From Hydrogenothermus marinus (GTDB lineage: Bacteria; Aquificota; Aquificia; Aquificales; Hydrogenothermaceae), in the NCBI RefSeq assembly GCF_003688665.1, contig NZ_REFO01000011.1, positions 308,578 through 372,577 of the forward strand: DNA of 64,000 nt, given 5' to 3'. The position numbers and the translations under genes are program-made. The stretch's first letter is position 1. Every line of letters begins with the position of its first letter. This document shows positions 56,865-64,000 of this stretch, piece after piece. Below the pieces are notes generated by a model. The model was not told the DNA's origin, did not search any database, and saw only the letters and a program-made list of their open reading frames with translations.

Positions 56865-58106
56865 ATGATAGAAACTAGAGGAATAGCATATGTAGATCAT
56901 TTAGCTACAACACCAGTTCCAGAAGAAATAGTAGAAGTAATGAAACCTTATTTTACAGAAAAATTTGGAAACCCTACATCTTTACATAAACTTGGAGTTG
57001 AAGCTAAAAAAGCAATAAACAAAGCAAGAGAACAAGTTGCAGAACTTTTAAATGTAGCAAATCCTGAAGAAATAGTTTATACCTCAGGTGCTATAGAGGC
57101 TAATAACTTAGCAATAAAAGGTTTTGCAAAAGCTCCTGGAGTTACAAGAAGAGGTAAACATATAGTTGTTTCAGCTATAGAGCATCATTCAGTTCTTCAT
57201 TCTTGTAAAACCTTAGAAAAAGAAGGTTTTGAAGTAACATATGTAGAACCTGATGAATATGGAATAATATCTCCTGAAAAACTTGCAGAAGCAATAAGAG
57301 AAGATACTATCCTTGTATCTGTTGGATTTGCAAATAGAGAAATAGGAACAGTTCAAGATATGCCAGCTCTTGTAGCAGCAGCAAAAGAGAAAAACCCAAG
57401 GGTTGTTTTCCATTCTGATATAGCTCCTGCAGTAGGACATATGCCTGTTAACGTTGAAGAATGGGGACTTGATATGGCTTCATTTACAGGTCATTACTTT
57501 TATGCACCAAAAGGTGTAGGTGGCCTTTATATAAGAAAAGGAGTAAGAGTAAAACCTTTAATTGAAGGTGGAATTCAAGAAGGTGGGAAAAGAGCAGGTA
57601 CAGAGCCAGTACCATTAATTGTAGGCATGGGAGCTGCAGCTGAACTTGCCATAAAAGAAATGGATGATAGAGTAAACAGACTTAAAAAATTAAGAGATAA
57701 ACTTAAAAAAGGAATTGAAGAAAAAATACCTTATATCAAATTTACAGGCCATCCAGAAAAAAGACTTCCAAATCATCTTTCATTAATTGTAATGTATATA
57801 GAAGGTGAAGCAATGCTTTTAATGCTGGATATAAATAAAACTTATACTGCTTCCGGTTCTGCTTGTGTATCATATGCATTAAAACAATCTCATGTTCTTG
57901 CAGCAGTTGGTGTTGGTGCAGAAGAGTCTAATGGTTCTATAGTGTTTTCACTTGGTAGAGAAAATACAGAAAAAGATATTGACTATATACTTGAAACTTA
58001 TCCTAAAGTAATACAAAGACTAAGAGAAATATCTCCATTTGGACCTGAAAACTGGGATCAATTCGTTAAAAAAGCAGACAAGTTTAAGAAAGTAAGTAAT
58101 AAGTAA
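56865..58106 (+). CDS. IscS/NifS-like cysteine desulfurase homologue lacking the PLP lysine
   Basis: 413 residues aligned along the whole of IscS: DHLATTPVPEEI, GNPTSLHKLG, SAIEHHSVL (His107 kept), RAGTEPV (Arg243 kept) and the sulfur-accepting cysteine loop SGSACVS (Cys334 kept). However, the Schiff-base lysine of SGHK is Tyr211 in FTGHYFYAPKG (codon TAC, 57495-57497), the pyridine-ring Gln is Pro188 and the phosphate-binding Thr of SGAT is Ile77; Asp185 is kept. Normal PLP catalysis is therefore not expected. It is followed by iscU. It may be a sulfur relay or IscU partner rather than a desulfurase. Confidence 0.88.
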   Translation: MIETRGIAYVDHLATTPVPEEIVEVMKPYFTEKFGNPTSLHKLGVEAKKAINKAREQVAELLNVANPEEIVYTSGAIEANNLAIKGFAKAPGVTRRGKHIVVSAIEHHSVLHSCKTLEKEGFEVTYVEPDEYGIISPEKLAEAIREDTILVSVGFANREIGTVQDMPALVAAAKEKNPRVVFHSDIAPAVGHMPVNVEEWGLDMASFTGHYFYAPKGVGGLYIRKGVRVKPLIEGGIQEGGKRAGTEPVPLIVGMGAAAELAIKEMDDRVNRLKKLRDKLKKGIEEKIPYIKFTGHPEKRLPNHLSLIVMYIEGEAMLLMLDINKTYTASGSACVSYALKQSHVLAAVGVGAEESNGSIVFSLGRENTEKDIDYILETYPKVIQRLREISPFGPENWDQFVKKADKFKKVSNK

Positions 58107-58188
58107 TTGTGATAAAACTCATGGATAAAAGGGCTTAAAAAGCCTACATTTAGAGTAAACTATAATAAACCTTAGGAGGTTAAAAACA

Positions 58189-58650
58189 ATGTTTGAATAT
58201 AATGAAAAAGTTTTAGATCATTTTACAAATCCAAGAAATTTGGGAGAAATACCAAATCCTGATGGATATGGACAATGTGGTAATCCATCTTGTGGAGATG
58301 CAATGTTATTTACTATAAAAGTAAATCCTGAAAATGATGTAATAGAAGATGTGAAATTTAAAACTTTTGGATGTGGTTCTGCTATAGCAGTATCTTCTAT
58401 GCTTACAGAAATGGTAAAAGGAAAACCTATAGATTATGCTTTAAACTTAACATATAAAGAAATATTTGAAGAACTTGGAGGATTACCTCCTCAAAAAATA
58501 CACTGTACAAACCTTGGCCTTGAAACATTACATGTAGCTATAAAAGATTATCTTTTAAAACAAGGAAGAGTTGAAGAAGCAGCAAAAATACCTGATTGCA
58601 TAGAAGAAGAACATGAAGAAGAAGCAGTAGATTTAGAACATATAGGATAA
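58189..58650 (+). CDS. iscU: IscU/NifU-type Fe-S scaffold protein
   Basis: 153 residues. Scaffold on which 2Fe-2S clusters are built. Ligands are Cys35 and Asp37 (PSCGDAM), Cys62 (TFGCGSAIAVSSM) and Cys106 (IHCTNLG); an extra Cys30 precedes the first. The C-terminal 25 residues are an acidic Glu/His tail beyond the usual end. It has a GGAGGT site and a TATAAT at 58161-58166, so it may also be transcribed on its own. Confidence 0.93.
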   Translation: MFEYNEKVLDHFTNPRNLGEIPNPDGYGQCGNPSCGDAMLFTIKVNPENDVIEDVKFKTFGCGSAIAVSSMLTEMVKGKPIDYALNLTYKEIFEELGGLPPQKIHCTNLGLETLHVAIKDYLLKQGRVEEAAKIPDCIEEEHEEEAVDLEHIG

Positions 58651-58651
58651 T

Positions 58652-59707
58652 ATGAAAAGAAAAGCAGTAGCACTTTATTCAGGTGGGCTTGATAGCACAT
58701 TAGCAATAAAATTAATACAACAGCAGGGCATAGAGGTTATTGCCCTGCATTTTTATACAGGTTTTTGTATTACTGAAACAAAAAGAAGAAGAGGCGAAAA
58801 GAAAGAAGATGGATCTCATTATATGAATCCTGCGCTAAAGTATGCGGCAAAGTATGGATTTCCTCTTGAAATTATAGATATATCAGAAGGTTATTTTGAT
58901 GTAATACAAAATCCAAAATATGGATATGGTAGCAATATAAATCCTTGTATAGATTGTAGGGCTTATATGTATAAACATGCAAAAAAATATATGGAAGAAA
59001 TTGGAGCAGATTTCATAATATCTGGAGAAGTTTTAAATCAAAGACCTATGAGTCAACATTTAAAAGCTATGAAAATTATTGAAAAAGAATCGGGAGTTGA
59101 AGGAATAGTATTAAAGCCACTTTCAGCAAAGCTACTTCCACCAACTATTCCTGAGATTAAAGGTTGGGTAGATAGAGAAAAATTAGAAGGAATTGTTGGT
59201 AGAAGTAGAAAAAGACAGTTAGAACTTGCTAAAAAATTTGGAATAGATGAGTATGAACAGCCAGCAGGTGGTTGTTGTTATCTTACAGATGAAAATTTTG
59301 CAAGAAAGTATAAAGAAGTAATCTTTGTAGAAAATACAATCTCACGAGAAGAGCTGTACTTACTTACAATAGGAAGACATTTTAGACTTCCAACAAAGAC
59401 AAAAGTTATAGTAACCAGGAATGAAGGAGAAGGTAATTTTGTAAAAGGTATAAGTAAAAATTATTGGTTTGCAGAACCTGTTGGGAAAGGAGCAGTTGCA
59501 ATAGCAAGACCAATAAATGGAGAAGTAATATCTGAAGAAGATAAAAAATATATTGCAAACCTTATTGCTAGATATAGTAAAACAGATGAAGAAGGAAAAA
59601 TAAAGGTAAAAATATCTCCTCCTAAAAAACTTGAAAATCAGTTTAAACAAGATATAATTTTAGGTCAAAGACTTGAAGAAGCTATATTAGAAAGCTGGAG
59701 GATATAA
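58652..59707 (+). CDS. PP-loop ATPase of the ThiI/MnmA type
   Basis: 351 residues. N-terminal adenylating domain with the PP-loop SGGLDSTLA (10-18) and cysteine motifs FYTGFCITE, NPCIDCRAYMYKHA and AGGCCYLTD; conserved SGEVLNQRPMSQHL and KPLSAKLLPPT. The pattern fits a widespread subgroup annotated as tRNA thiouridylase-like (COG0482/ThiI-related), without the THUMP and rhodanese domains of ThiI. It probably uses sulfur delivered by the neighbouring TusA or IscS-like protein to thiolate tRNA. A C-terminal domain (from about 230) is of unknown role. Confidence 0.8.
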   Translation: MKRKAVALYSGGLDSTLAIKLIQQQGIEVIALHFYTGFCITETKRRRGEKKEDGSHYMNPALKYAAKYGFPLEIIDISEGYFDVIQNPKYGYGSNINPCIDCRAYMYKHAKKYMEEIGADFIISGEVLNQRPMSQHLKAMKIIEKESGVEGIVLKPLSAKLLPPTIPEIKGWVDREKLEGIVGRSRKRQLELAKKFGIDEYEQPAGGCCYLTDENFARKYKEVIFVENTISREELYLLTIGRHFRLPTKTKVIVTRNEGEGNFVKGISKNYWFAEPVGKGAVAIARPINGEVISEEDKKYIANLIARYSKTDEEGKIKVKISPPKKLENQFKQDIILGQRLEEAILESWRI

Positions 59708-59709
59708 CT

Positions 59710-59964
59710 ATGGCAGAAAATTTAGAAAATATAAATCCAGATATAGTACATGATGCAACAGGTACATACTGTCCAATACCTATTACTGAACTTGCAAAAG
59801 TAGTAAAACAAGCAAAAACTGGGCAAATAATAGAGCTTCAAGCAGATGATGAAGGTGCTATTCAAGATGTACCTGCTTGGTGTGAAACAACAGGAAATGA
59901 ATATCTTGGATATATTGATGAAGATGGATTATTAAGATTTTTTGTAAGGAAGACACAAGAATGA
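59710..59964 (+). CDS. TusA-family sulfur carrier protein
   Basis: 84 residues with the defining CPxP motif (TYCPIPITELAK, Cys21) at the start of the first helix. TusA proteins carry persulfide sulfur to tRNA thiolation, molybdenum cofactor or sulfur oxidation enzymes. Its position between the PP-loop gene (2 bases away) and the DUF1858 gene (4-base overlap) points to sulfur delivery in this operon. Confidence 0.9.
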   Translation: MAENLENINPDIVHDATGTYCPIPITELAKVVKQAKTGQIIELQADDEGAIQDVPAWCETTGNEYLGYIDEDGLLRFFVRKTQE

Positions 59965-60206
59965 GAATAAATGGAGATTTTAAGGTTTTCCATCTTTTAG
60001 AAGAGTATCCAGATTCAGAAGAAATTGTAAAAAGATATTTTTCATTTTTCTATGAAGAAGAAATAGAGGATATTGCTTTAAAAAGACTTTCTATAGATGG
60101 TGCTTTTAATGTTATTAATGCTGAAGAGAAAATAAGAAAACAATTTTTTAAAGATTTACATGATAAACTTGGTCTTGATATATCAAAATCTTTATTAGAA
60201 GAATAA
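59961..60206 (+). CDS. DUF1858-like small protein
   Basis: 81 residues resembling the DUF1858 domain: VFHLLEEYPDSEEIVKRYF, LSIDGAF and a helical end. DUF1858 domains often accompany ScdA-type or hybrid-cluster proteins. The usual central cysteine-containing G-x-C element is not present here. Overlap with tusA supports co-translation. Confidence 0.6.
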   Translation: MRINGDFKVFHLLEEYPDSEEIVKRYFSFFYEEEIEDIALKRLSIDGAFNVINAEEKIRKQFFKDLHDKLGLDISKSLLEE

Positions 60207-60225
60207 AAGTTTGAGAGGTTGTATT

Positions 60226-60483
60226 ATGGCAACTATGACAGATAAAGAAAAAGAAGTTGAGTCGGTCTTAGAGCAAATAAGGCCTGCATTAGCAATTGAT
60301 GAAGGAAACATTATATTAAAAAAAGTTGAAGGAGATACTGTATATTTAGAATTAGTTGGAACATGTGTACATTGCCCAATATCTGATATGACAATGAAAG
60401 ATACAGTTGTTCTTGCTATAAAACAGCTTGTTCCATGGGCAAAAACTGTAATGATAGGTCAGTCAAAATTTAAAATAAAATGA
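60226..60483 (+). CDS. Nfu-type (NifU C-terminal domain) Fe-S carrier
   Basis: 85 residues from ATG 60226, which has GAGAGG at good spacing (the frame opens 15 bases earlier at TTG). It matches the NifU C-terminal domain: VESVLEQIRPALAIDEGNI, VYLELVGTCVHCPIS with the CxxC cluster site, and VPWAKTVM. It carries 4Fe-4S clusters to apoproteins. Overlaps aroE by 4 bases. Confidence 0.92.
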   Translation: MATMTDKEKEVESVLEQIRPALAIDEGNIILKKVEGDTVYLELVGTCVHCPISDMTMKDTVVLAIKQLVPWAKTVMIGQSKFKIK

Positions 60484-61334
60484 AGTTAGAAGTAGATATT
60501 TCAGGTAATACTGATATTTATGGTATATTTGGTTATCCTGTAAAACATTCAAAATCTCCTCAATTTCAAACATCAGCTTTTTCTTATCTTAATATTCCTG
60601 CAGTCTATCTTCCATTTGAGGTAAAACCTGAAGATTTAGAAAAAGCAGTTGAATCAATAAAAGTTCTTGGTATAAAAGGTGTTAATATAACAGTACCTCA
60701 TAAAGAAGAAGTTATAAAATATCTAAATGAAGTCTCTGAAGAAGTAAAATATATAAAAGCCTGTAATACTATAAAAAATATAGATGGATATTTAATTGGT
60801 TATAATACTGATGCAGAAGGTTTTATAACAGGATTAAAACAGTTAATACCAAACTTAGAAGGCAAAAAAGTTTTAGTCCTTGGAGCTGGTGGAGCTTCAA
60901 GAGCAATAATCTATTCCCTTATAAAAGAAGGAGTAGATAAAATATATCAAGCAAATAGGACTTTAGGAAAAGTTTTTAAGATAATAGAAGATTTTAAGCC
61001 TTTAACTAAGTTCATAGAAGAGATAATCTTACCTATTAGTTATGACAAAATAGAATGTTGTGTATTACCTTATGTAGATATTATAGTTAATACTACCTCT
61101 GTAGGGTTAAATGAAGAAGATAAACCTTTATTTGATTATTCAAAAATAGAAAAAAAACATATAGTTATAGATATTATCTATAAGAAAACTCCCCTATTAA
61201 AAGCTGCGGAAAACAAAGGATGTCAATGGCAAGATGGACTTCCTATGCTTTTATATCAAGGAGCAAAAGCCTTTGAAATATGGACAGGTAAAAAAGCTCC
61301 TATTGATGTTATGAAAAAAGCTTTGTTAAAATAA
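60480..61334 (+). CDS. aroE: Shikimate dehydrogenase AroE
   Basis: Reduces dehydroshikimate with NADPH in aromatic amino acid synthesis. The 284 residues show FGYPVKHSKSPQFQT (substrate site), VNITVPHKEEVI (catalytic Lys), YNTDAEGF, the dinucleotide motif VLGAGGASRAI and DGLPMLLYQGAKAFEIW. Complete. It ends the Fe-S operon although its function is unrelated. Confidence 0.96.
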   Translation: MKLEVDISGNTDIYGIFGYPVKHSKSPQFQTSAFSYLNIPAVYLPFEVKPEDLEKAVESIKVLGIKGVNITVPHKEEVIKYLNEVSEEVKYIKACNTIKNIDGYLIGYNTDAEGFITGLKQLIPNLEGKKVLVLGAGGASRAIIYSLIKEGVDKIYQANRTLGKVFKIIEDFKPLTKFIEEIILPISYDKIECCVLPYVDIIVNTTSVGLNEEDKPLFDYSKIEKKHIVIDIIYKKTPLLKAAENKGCQWQDGLPMLLYQGAKAFEIWTGKKAPIDVMKKALLK

Positions 61335-61336
61335 AA

Positions 61337-61361
61337 AGACCCTGCCGGGGGTGGGCAGGGT
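61337..61361 (-). terminator. Intrinsic terminator of the peptidoglycan peptidase operon
   Basis: On the minus strand ACCCTGCC-CACCCCC-GGCAGGGT is followed by CTTTTTATTTT, a strong terminator about 105 bases after the end of the M99 peptidase gene. On the plus strand no T-run follows. The preceding 3' leader (61362-61420) is C-rich, including CCTCCTCCC, and holds no gene. Confidence 0.75.
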
Positions 61362-61464
61362 AGAATTGGGAGGAGGTTTGAGAAAAAACATCGGCTTTAG
61401 GGGTGGCTGCTTCTTCTTTTTATATATTAATACATTGATGTGAAATATCTGTGAAATTAAAAAA

Positions 61465-62754
61465 TTATTTGAAATTTACTACTACCATTCCACAAAAATA
61501 ATCTTTTTTGTATATTTCTACTCTGTACTGTTTACCATTTTTATCTAAGGAAAATCTTTTTGGTATATCCTTTTTTGTTATTAATATATTACTTTCATTT
61601 TTTATGCCTTTTTTTGTAAAACCAATAACATTTATTCTATAAGAATCTTTATCTTTTATTAAAAAATTATTTTTTACATCTATAATAGAAGGAACTTTTA
61701 CTTTTTTTAGTTTTCCATCTATTAACATTTCAATACTGTCAATACATCTTTTAGATTTTACATAGTCTGGTTTTAATGTGGTAATTTTTTTATTTCCTAT
61801 CATTATATTCCAGTTATTGCCTTTACTTAAAAATGCTAAAAGGGGATGAGAACCTTTTATTGTATTTGAGTCCTTATTTAAAGGAAAATAACTTATGTAT
61901 TTTTTAATGTTATTTAGATCAATCTTTATATTTCTATTTATTACTGCATAACCATAATCTTTTAATAATTTTCTTATAACTGGTAGTTTTAAATCAAAAT
62001 CCCTTTCATATTTTATATCCATTACATTCATAAAAGCTTCAATTGCATTAAGTTGATAATAAACTTTTTGACTTAAATCTCTAATATTTTTACTTGTTTC
62101 TATTGCTAATGCAGGTTTACCCTGAGTTATAGCAAAATATGTTAATGATTTTCTCATCTGAGGATCATAAAGTTTTGTTCTCGTATTTTTTATATTGAAA
62201 ACGTGATGATTTTTTATTAACTTTTTATTTACTACATAAGATACCTTTTTAGCTAATTCATATAAATTACCAAACTTTTTTGTTTTTATACATTTTTGAT
62301 CTATTATACAAGCTTGTCCCCATGCTTTTGGATTAAATATCTCATTTTCCCAGTGATGTCTATAAAAGCCATGTCCATCATGAAGATTTAAAATTAAATC
62401 CACCTTTGGATTTAGTATTAATTTTTTTATATCTTGGACAATTTTATAATCAGGATCATTTTTACTTATATAGGCAAATTTACGATTCATATCTCCATAA
62501 AGACCTCTTACATTTCTTATATCACTATCAAAATTTAGATTTGGTACAATCCATAAAGAACCTTTTTTTATTTTGTAATGAAGAACTAACATTGCAGCTG
62601 CAAAATAAGCTCCTGGCTCATTACCATGAATTCCACCAATTACAAGTAATGTATTTCCTTTTATTTTTCCTTCTTTTTTATAAAGTTTAAAATGAAGTTG
62701 AGCTGAAAAAGCATAAGAAAAAAAGAAAAGAAGCAAGATTAAATATCTTGCCAT
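61465..62754 (-). CDS. Csd4/Pgp1-like peptidoglycan D,L-carboxypeptidase (M99/M14 type)
   Basis: 429 residues with a signal peptide (ILLLFFFSYAFSA). The N-terminal zinc carboxypeptidase domain has GGIHGNEPG (His43, Glu46), the third ligand region NLHDGHGFYRHH (His125/His128) and catalytic Glu219 in ALAIETSK; a C-terminal region with beta-rich modules follows. This matches the Helicobacter Csd4 / Campylobacter Pgp1 type that trims muropeptide tripeptides to dipeptides and sets helical cell shape. It directly follows the YkuD-domain gene with one shared base. Confidence 0.75.
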   Translation of the reverse strand: MARYLILLLFFFSYAFSAQLHFKLYKKEGKIKGNTLLVIGGIHGNEPGAYFAAAMLVLHYKIKKGSLWIVPNLNFDSDIRNVRGLYGDMNRKFAYISKNDPDYKIVQDIKKLILNPKVDLILNLHDGHGFYRHHWENEIFNPKAWGQACIIDQKCIKTKKFGNLYELAKKVSYVVNKKLIKNHHVFNIKNTRTKLYDPQMRKSLTYFAITQGKPALAIETSKNIRDLSQKVYYQLNAIEAFMNVMDIKYERDFDLKLPVIRKLLKDYGYAVINRNIKIDLNNIKKYISYFPLNKDSNTIKGSHPLLAFLSKGNNWNIMIGNKKITTLKPDYVKSKRCIDSIEMLIDGKLKKVKVPSIIDVKNNFLIKDKDSYRINVIGFTKKGIKNESNILITKKDIPKRFSLDKNGKQYRVEIYKKDYFCGMVVVNFK

Positions 62755-63734
62755 TAATACTCTCTCCAGATCTTAAATCCAGTTTTTTCCTTTCTTATAT
62801 ATAATATTTTTTTACCTTTAAAAGTTAAATTAGGTGCTTTATAAAATTCATCCATTTCTACTCGCCATATAGATTCTTTTCCCAAGTTTGGATAAGGTGT
62901 TATTTTTATATTAGTAAACCTAATTTCTTTTTTGTAATTTCTTGCAAATATTCTTTTTTTTCTATTGGCAAATTTTTTATAGTTTCCATAGACAGTTTTT
63001 AAATCTTTGCTATATAAAGATATATAATTTTTAAAATCATTATATTTCCAGTAATATCTCCATTTGTATATAAATGATAGGAGATTAACTATATCTTTTG
63101 AAGATCTAACTAACTTTTTATAAGGAGATATTATTACAATACTTTTTCCATAATCTATTTTTTTATCAATTTCTAAAAGATTATTATTTGGTGTAGCTAC
63201 ACAACCTTTAGTAAATCTTTTATCCTTACAATCTACAGGAAATCCATGAATCCATATACCATGACCATCTCTTTGGAAAGATTTATCAAGTTTGTTTGGA
63301 TAATTTAATACATAAGCAAAAGGGCCATAAATACTTGTATCAATTTTGTATCTCTTTTTTATTATTTTATATACACCTATAGGTGTTTTATAATCTCCTT
63401 CTTTGCTTTTTCCATATCCATTTTTACCAATTGCAATACTGCTACTTAATAACTTTTTTATCTTATTATTATCTACATAAACTAAATCTAATCTTTTTCT
63501 GTTTGTATCACAAAATAAAATATATTGTGGATTTTCATACCATCCATATTTTGTAATATATTTATTTACTTTTTTTTCCCAATAGCTTTTATAAGTTAAA
63601 GCCCAATCTAATTTTTTTTCTAAACTTTTTAAACCATTTTCTCTGTAATTATCTAATATACTTTCTAAAAAGCTTTCATTTGCAAAAGTAGGTAAAAAAA
63701 TAAACAAAAGGAAAATTAATATATATTTTTTCAT
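62754..63734 (-). CDS. Csd6/Pgp2-like L,D-carboxypeptidase (YkuD domain plus NTF2-like domain)
   Basis: 326 residues, signal peptide MKKYILIFLLFIFLPTFA. The YkuD domain holds GKSKEGDYKTPIGVYKI, the active-site GHGIWIHGFP (His163) and TKGCVATP (Cys178). The C-terminus (WRYYWKYNDFKNYISLYS to WREY) resembles the NTF2-like domain of Helicobacter Csd6 and Campylobacter Pgp2, which remove D-Ala from tetrapeptides. ATG 63734 has GAGAGG at good spacing; an upstream TTG five codons earlier is less likely. Confidence 0.78.
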   Translation of the reverse strand: MKKYILIFLLFIFLPTFANESFLESILDNYRENGLKSLEKKLDWALTYKSYWEKKVNKYITKYGWYENPQYILFCDTNRKRLDLVYVDNNKIKKLLSSSIAIGKNGYGKSKEGDYKTPIGVYKIIKKRYKIDTSIYGPFAYVLNYPNKLDKSFQRDGHGIWIHGFPVDCKDKRFTKGCVATPNNNLLEIDKKIDYGKSIVIISPYKKLVRSSKDIVNLLSFIYKWRYYWKYNDFKNYISLYSKDLKTVYGNYKKFANRKKRIFARNYKKEIRFTNIKITPYPNLGKESIWRVEMDEFYKAPNLTFKGKKILYIRKEKTGFKIWREY

Positions 63735-63783
63735 GCTTTTTCCTCTCAATTTTATGAATTTTTCTTTGAGAAATAGATTATAA

Positions 63784-64000
63784 GTGAACTACTCCGCCCT
63801 TACGGACAGAGCTTCTGAGGGAGTTTGACAGCTTAACGCTGTCCTTATCCCTCCTGGCAGGTTCACGCTGCCAACTACTCCTATCCCCTCATCAAGCAGG
63901 GATTCGGAGATACCTTTTAGTCTGTAAAGCCGTATCTTTACTACCTTCTTTAATCCTGTTATAAGGTCAAACCACTTTTTCTTAAACTTCCTTAAGATGT
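63784..64000 (-). mobile_element. Right end of an IS200/IS605-type element (cut by the window edge)
   Basis: GC content jumps to roughly half. On the minus strand, successive hairpins (TGGCAG/CTGCCA at 63873-63855, GACAGC/GCTGTC at 63843-63827, CTCTGTCC-GTAA-GGGCGGAG at 63811-63792) end in TAGTTCAC (63791-63784), the arrangement of an IS605-family right end just past its subterminal hairpin. AT-rich host sequence resumes beyond it. The hairpin series may also be the scaffold of a TnpB guide (omega) RNA. Confidence 0.65.
63789..64000 (-). CDS. C-terminal end of a probable IS605 OrfB/TnpB-type protein (partial)
   Basis: One minus-strand frame is open across the whole end: KKWFDLITGLKKVVKIRL, then ISESLLDEGIGVV, then LPGGIRTALSCQTPSEALSV and a stop at 63791-63789. 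Tails of this kind, read through the structured right end, are usual for OrfB/TnpB proteins of IS605 elements. The diagnostic RuvC and zinc-finger motifs lie outside the window, so the identity is inferred. Confidence 0.45.
   Translation of the reverse strand, partial: ILRKFKKKWFDLITGLKKVVKIRLYRLKGISESLLDEGIGVVGSVNLPGGIRTALSCQTPSEALSVRAE

Noticed and set aside
61379..61444. 22-codon frame with TTG start after GGAGGAGG, downstream of aroE
   Set aside because: Spacing to the ribosome site is too short and the product has no features; the region is better explained as the 3' UTR of the opposite gene.

Overview
The window is about 64 kb of very AT-rich bacterial chromosome with short spacers, many 1 to 4 base gene overlaps and strong GGAGG-type ribosome binding sites. 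Gene content suggests a thermophilic, chemolithoautotroph-like member of the Aquificota, most like Hydrogenothermaceae such as Sulfurihydrogenibium. The grounds are low GC, compact Lys/Glu/Ile-rich proteins, a Gram-negative envelope set, a stand-alone NuoG with the extra N7 cysteine set, and a sulfur-transfer operon. This taxonomic call is inference; no 16S gene is present. I saw no rRNA, tRNA or CRISPR array.

Layout. 1-8684 (minus strand): a partial FadL-type porin, then gatC, recA, pilT, recX, ribF, a 920-residue TPR protein, exbB/tolQ, exbD/tolR and rimM in transcription order, tightly packed. 8685-11572: topA and queC, with an odd C-rich segment plus terminator between gatC and topA. 11611-23313 (plus): a small membrane protein, argS, a SPOR protein, a 35-residue membrane peptide with thiE, a NapH-like polyferredoxin, mobA, an SPFH protein, nuoG, argJ, an EAL protein, a cyclophilin and an unknown. 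23302-29511: feoAB, hemW, ferredoxin, a DUF3365 haem protein, and a TPP riboswitch driving thiC. 29539-34051 (minus): dnaE and ftsY. 34145-38430 (plus): an envelope/protease cluster ending in cinA. 38402-43177: radC, a degraded tyrosine recombinase, an NRAMP-like transporter, a frameshifted glutamine amidotransferase and an MscS channel. 43291-44760: cysS.

44812-52454 (minus) is one long translation/transcription operon: rpsB, tsf, pyrH, frr, rimP, nusA, ylxR-ylxQ, infB, preceded by a structured leader. 52578-55633 (minus) looks like a zinc uptake operon (ABC permease, binding protein, His-rich outer membrane protein, small His/Cys periplasmic protein). 55766-61334 (plus) is an Fe-S and sulfur-trafficking operon: Mrp/ApbC carrier, an IscS-like protein, IscU scaffold, PP-loop thiolase-like enzyme, TusA, DUF1858 protein and Nfu, then aroE. 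61465-63734 (minus) holds a Csd4/Csd6-like (Pgp1/Pgp2-like) peptidoglycan trimming pair. The window ends inside the right end of an IS200/IS605-type element.

The most interesting items are the IscS homologue whose PLP-binding lysine is a tyrosine (codon 57495-57497) inside an otherwise complete sulfur-transfer operon; the fused ylxR-ylxQ gene that is in frame only if an A9 tract is read as A10; recX with no standard start codon but a well-placed Shine-Dalgarno before AUA; a TPP riboswitch whose terminator loop is complementary to the aptamer core; and a candidate plus-strand small RNA with anti-Shine-Dalgarno C-runs at about 8700-8850.
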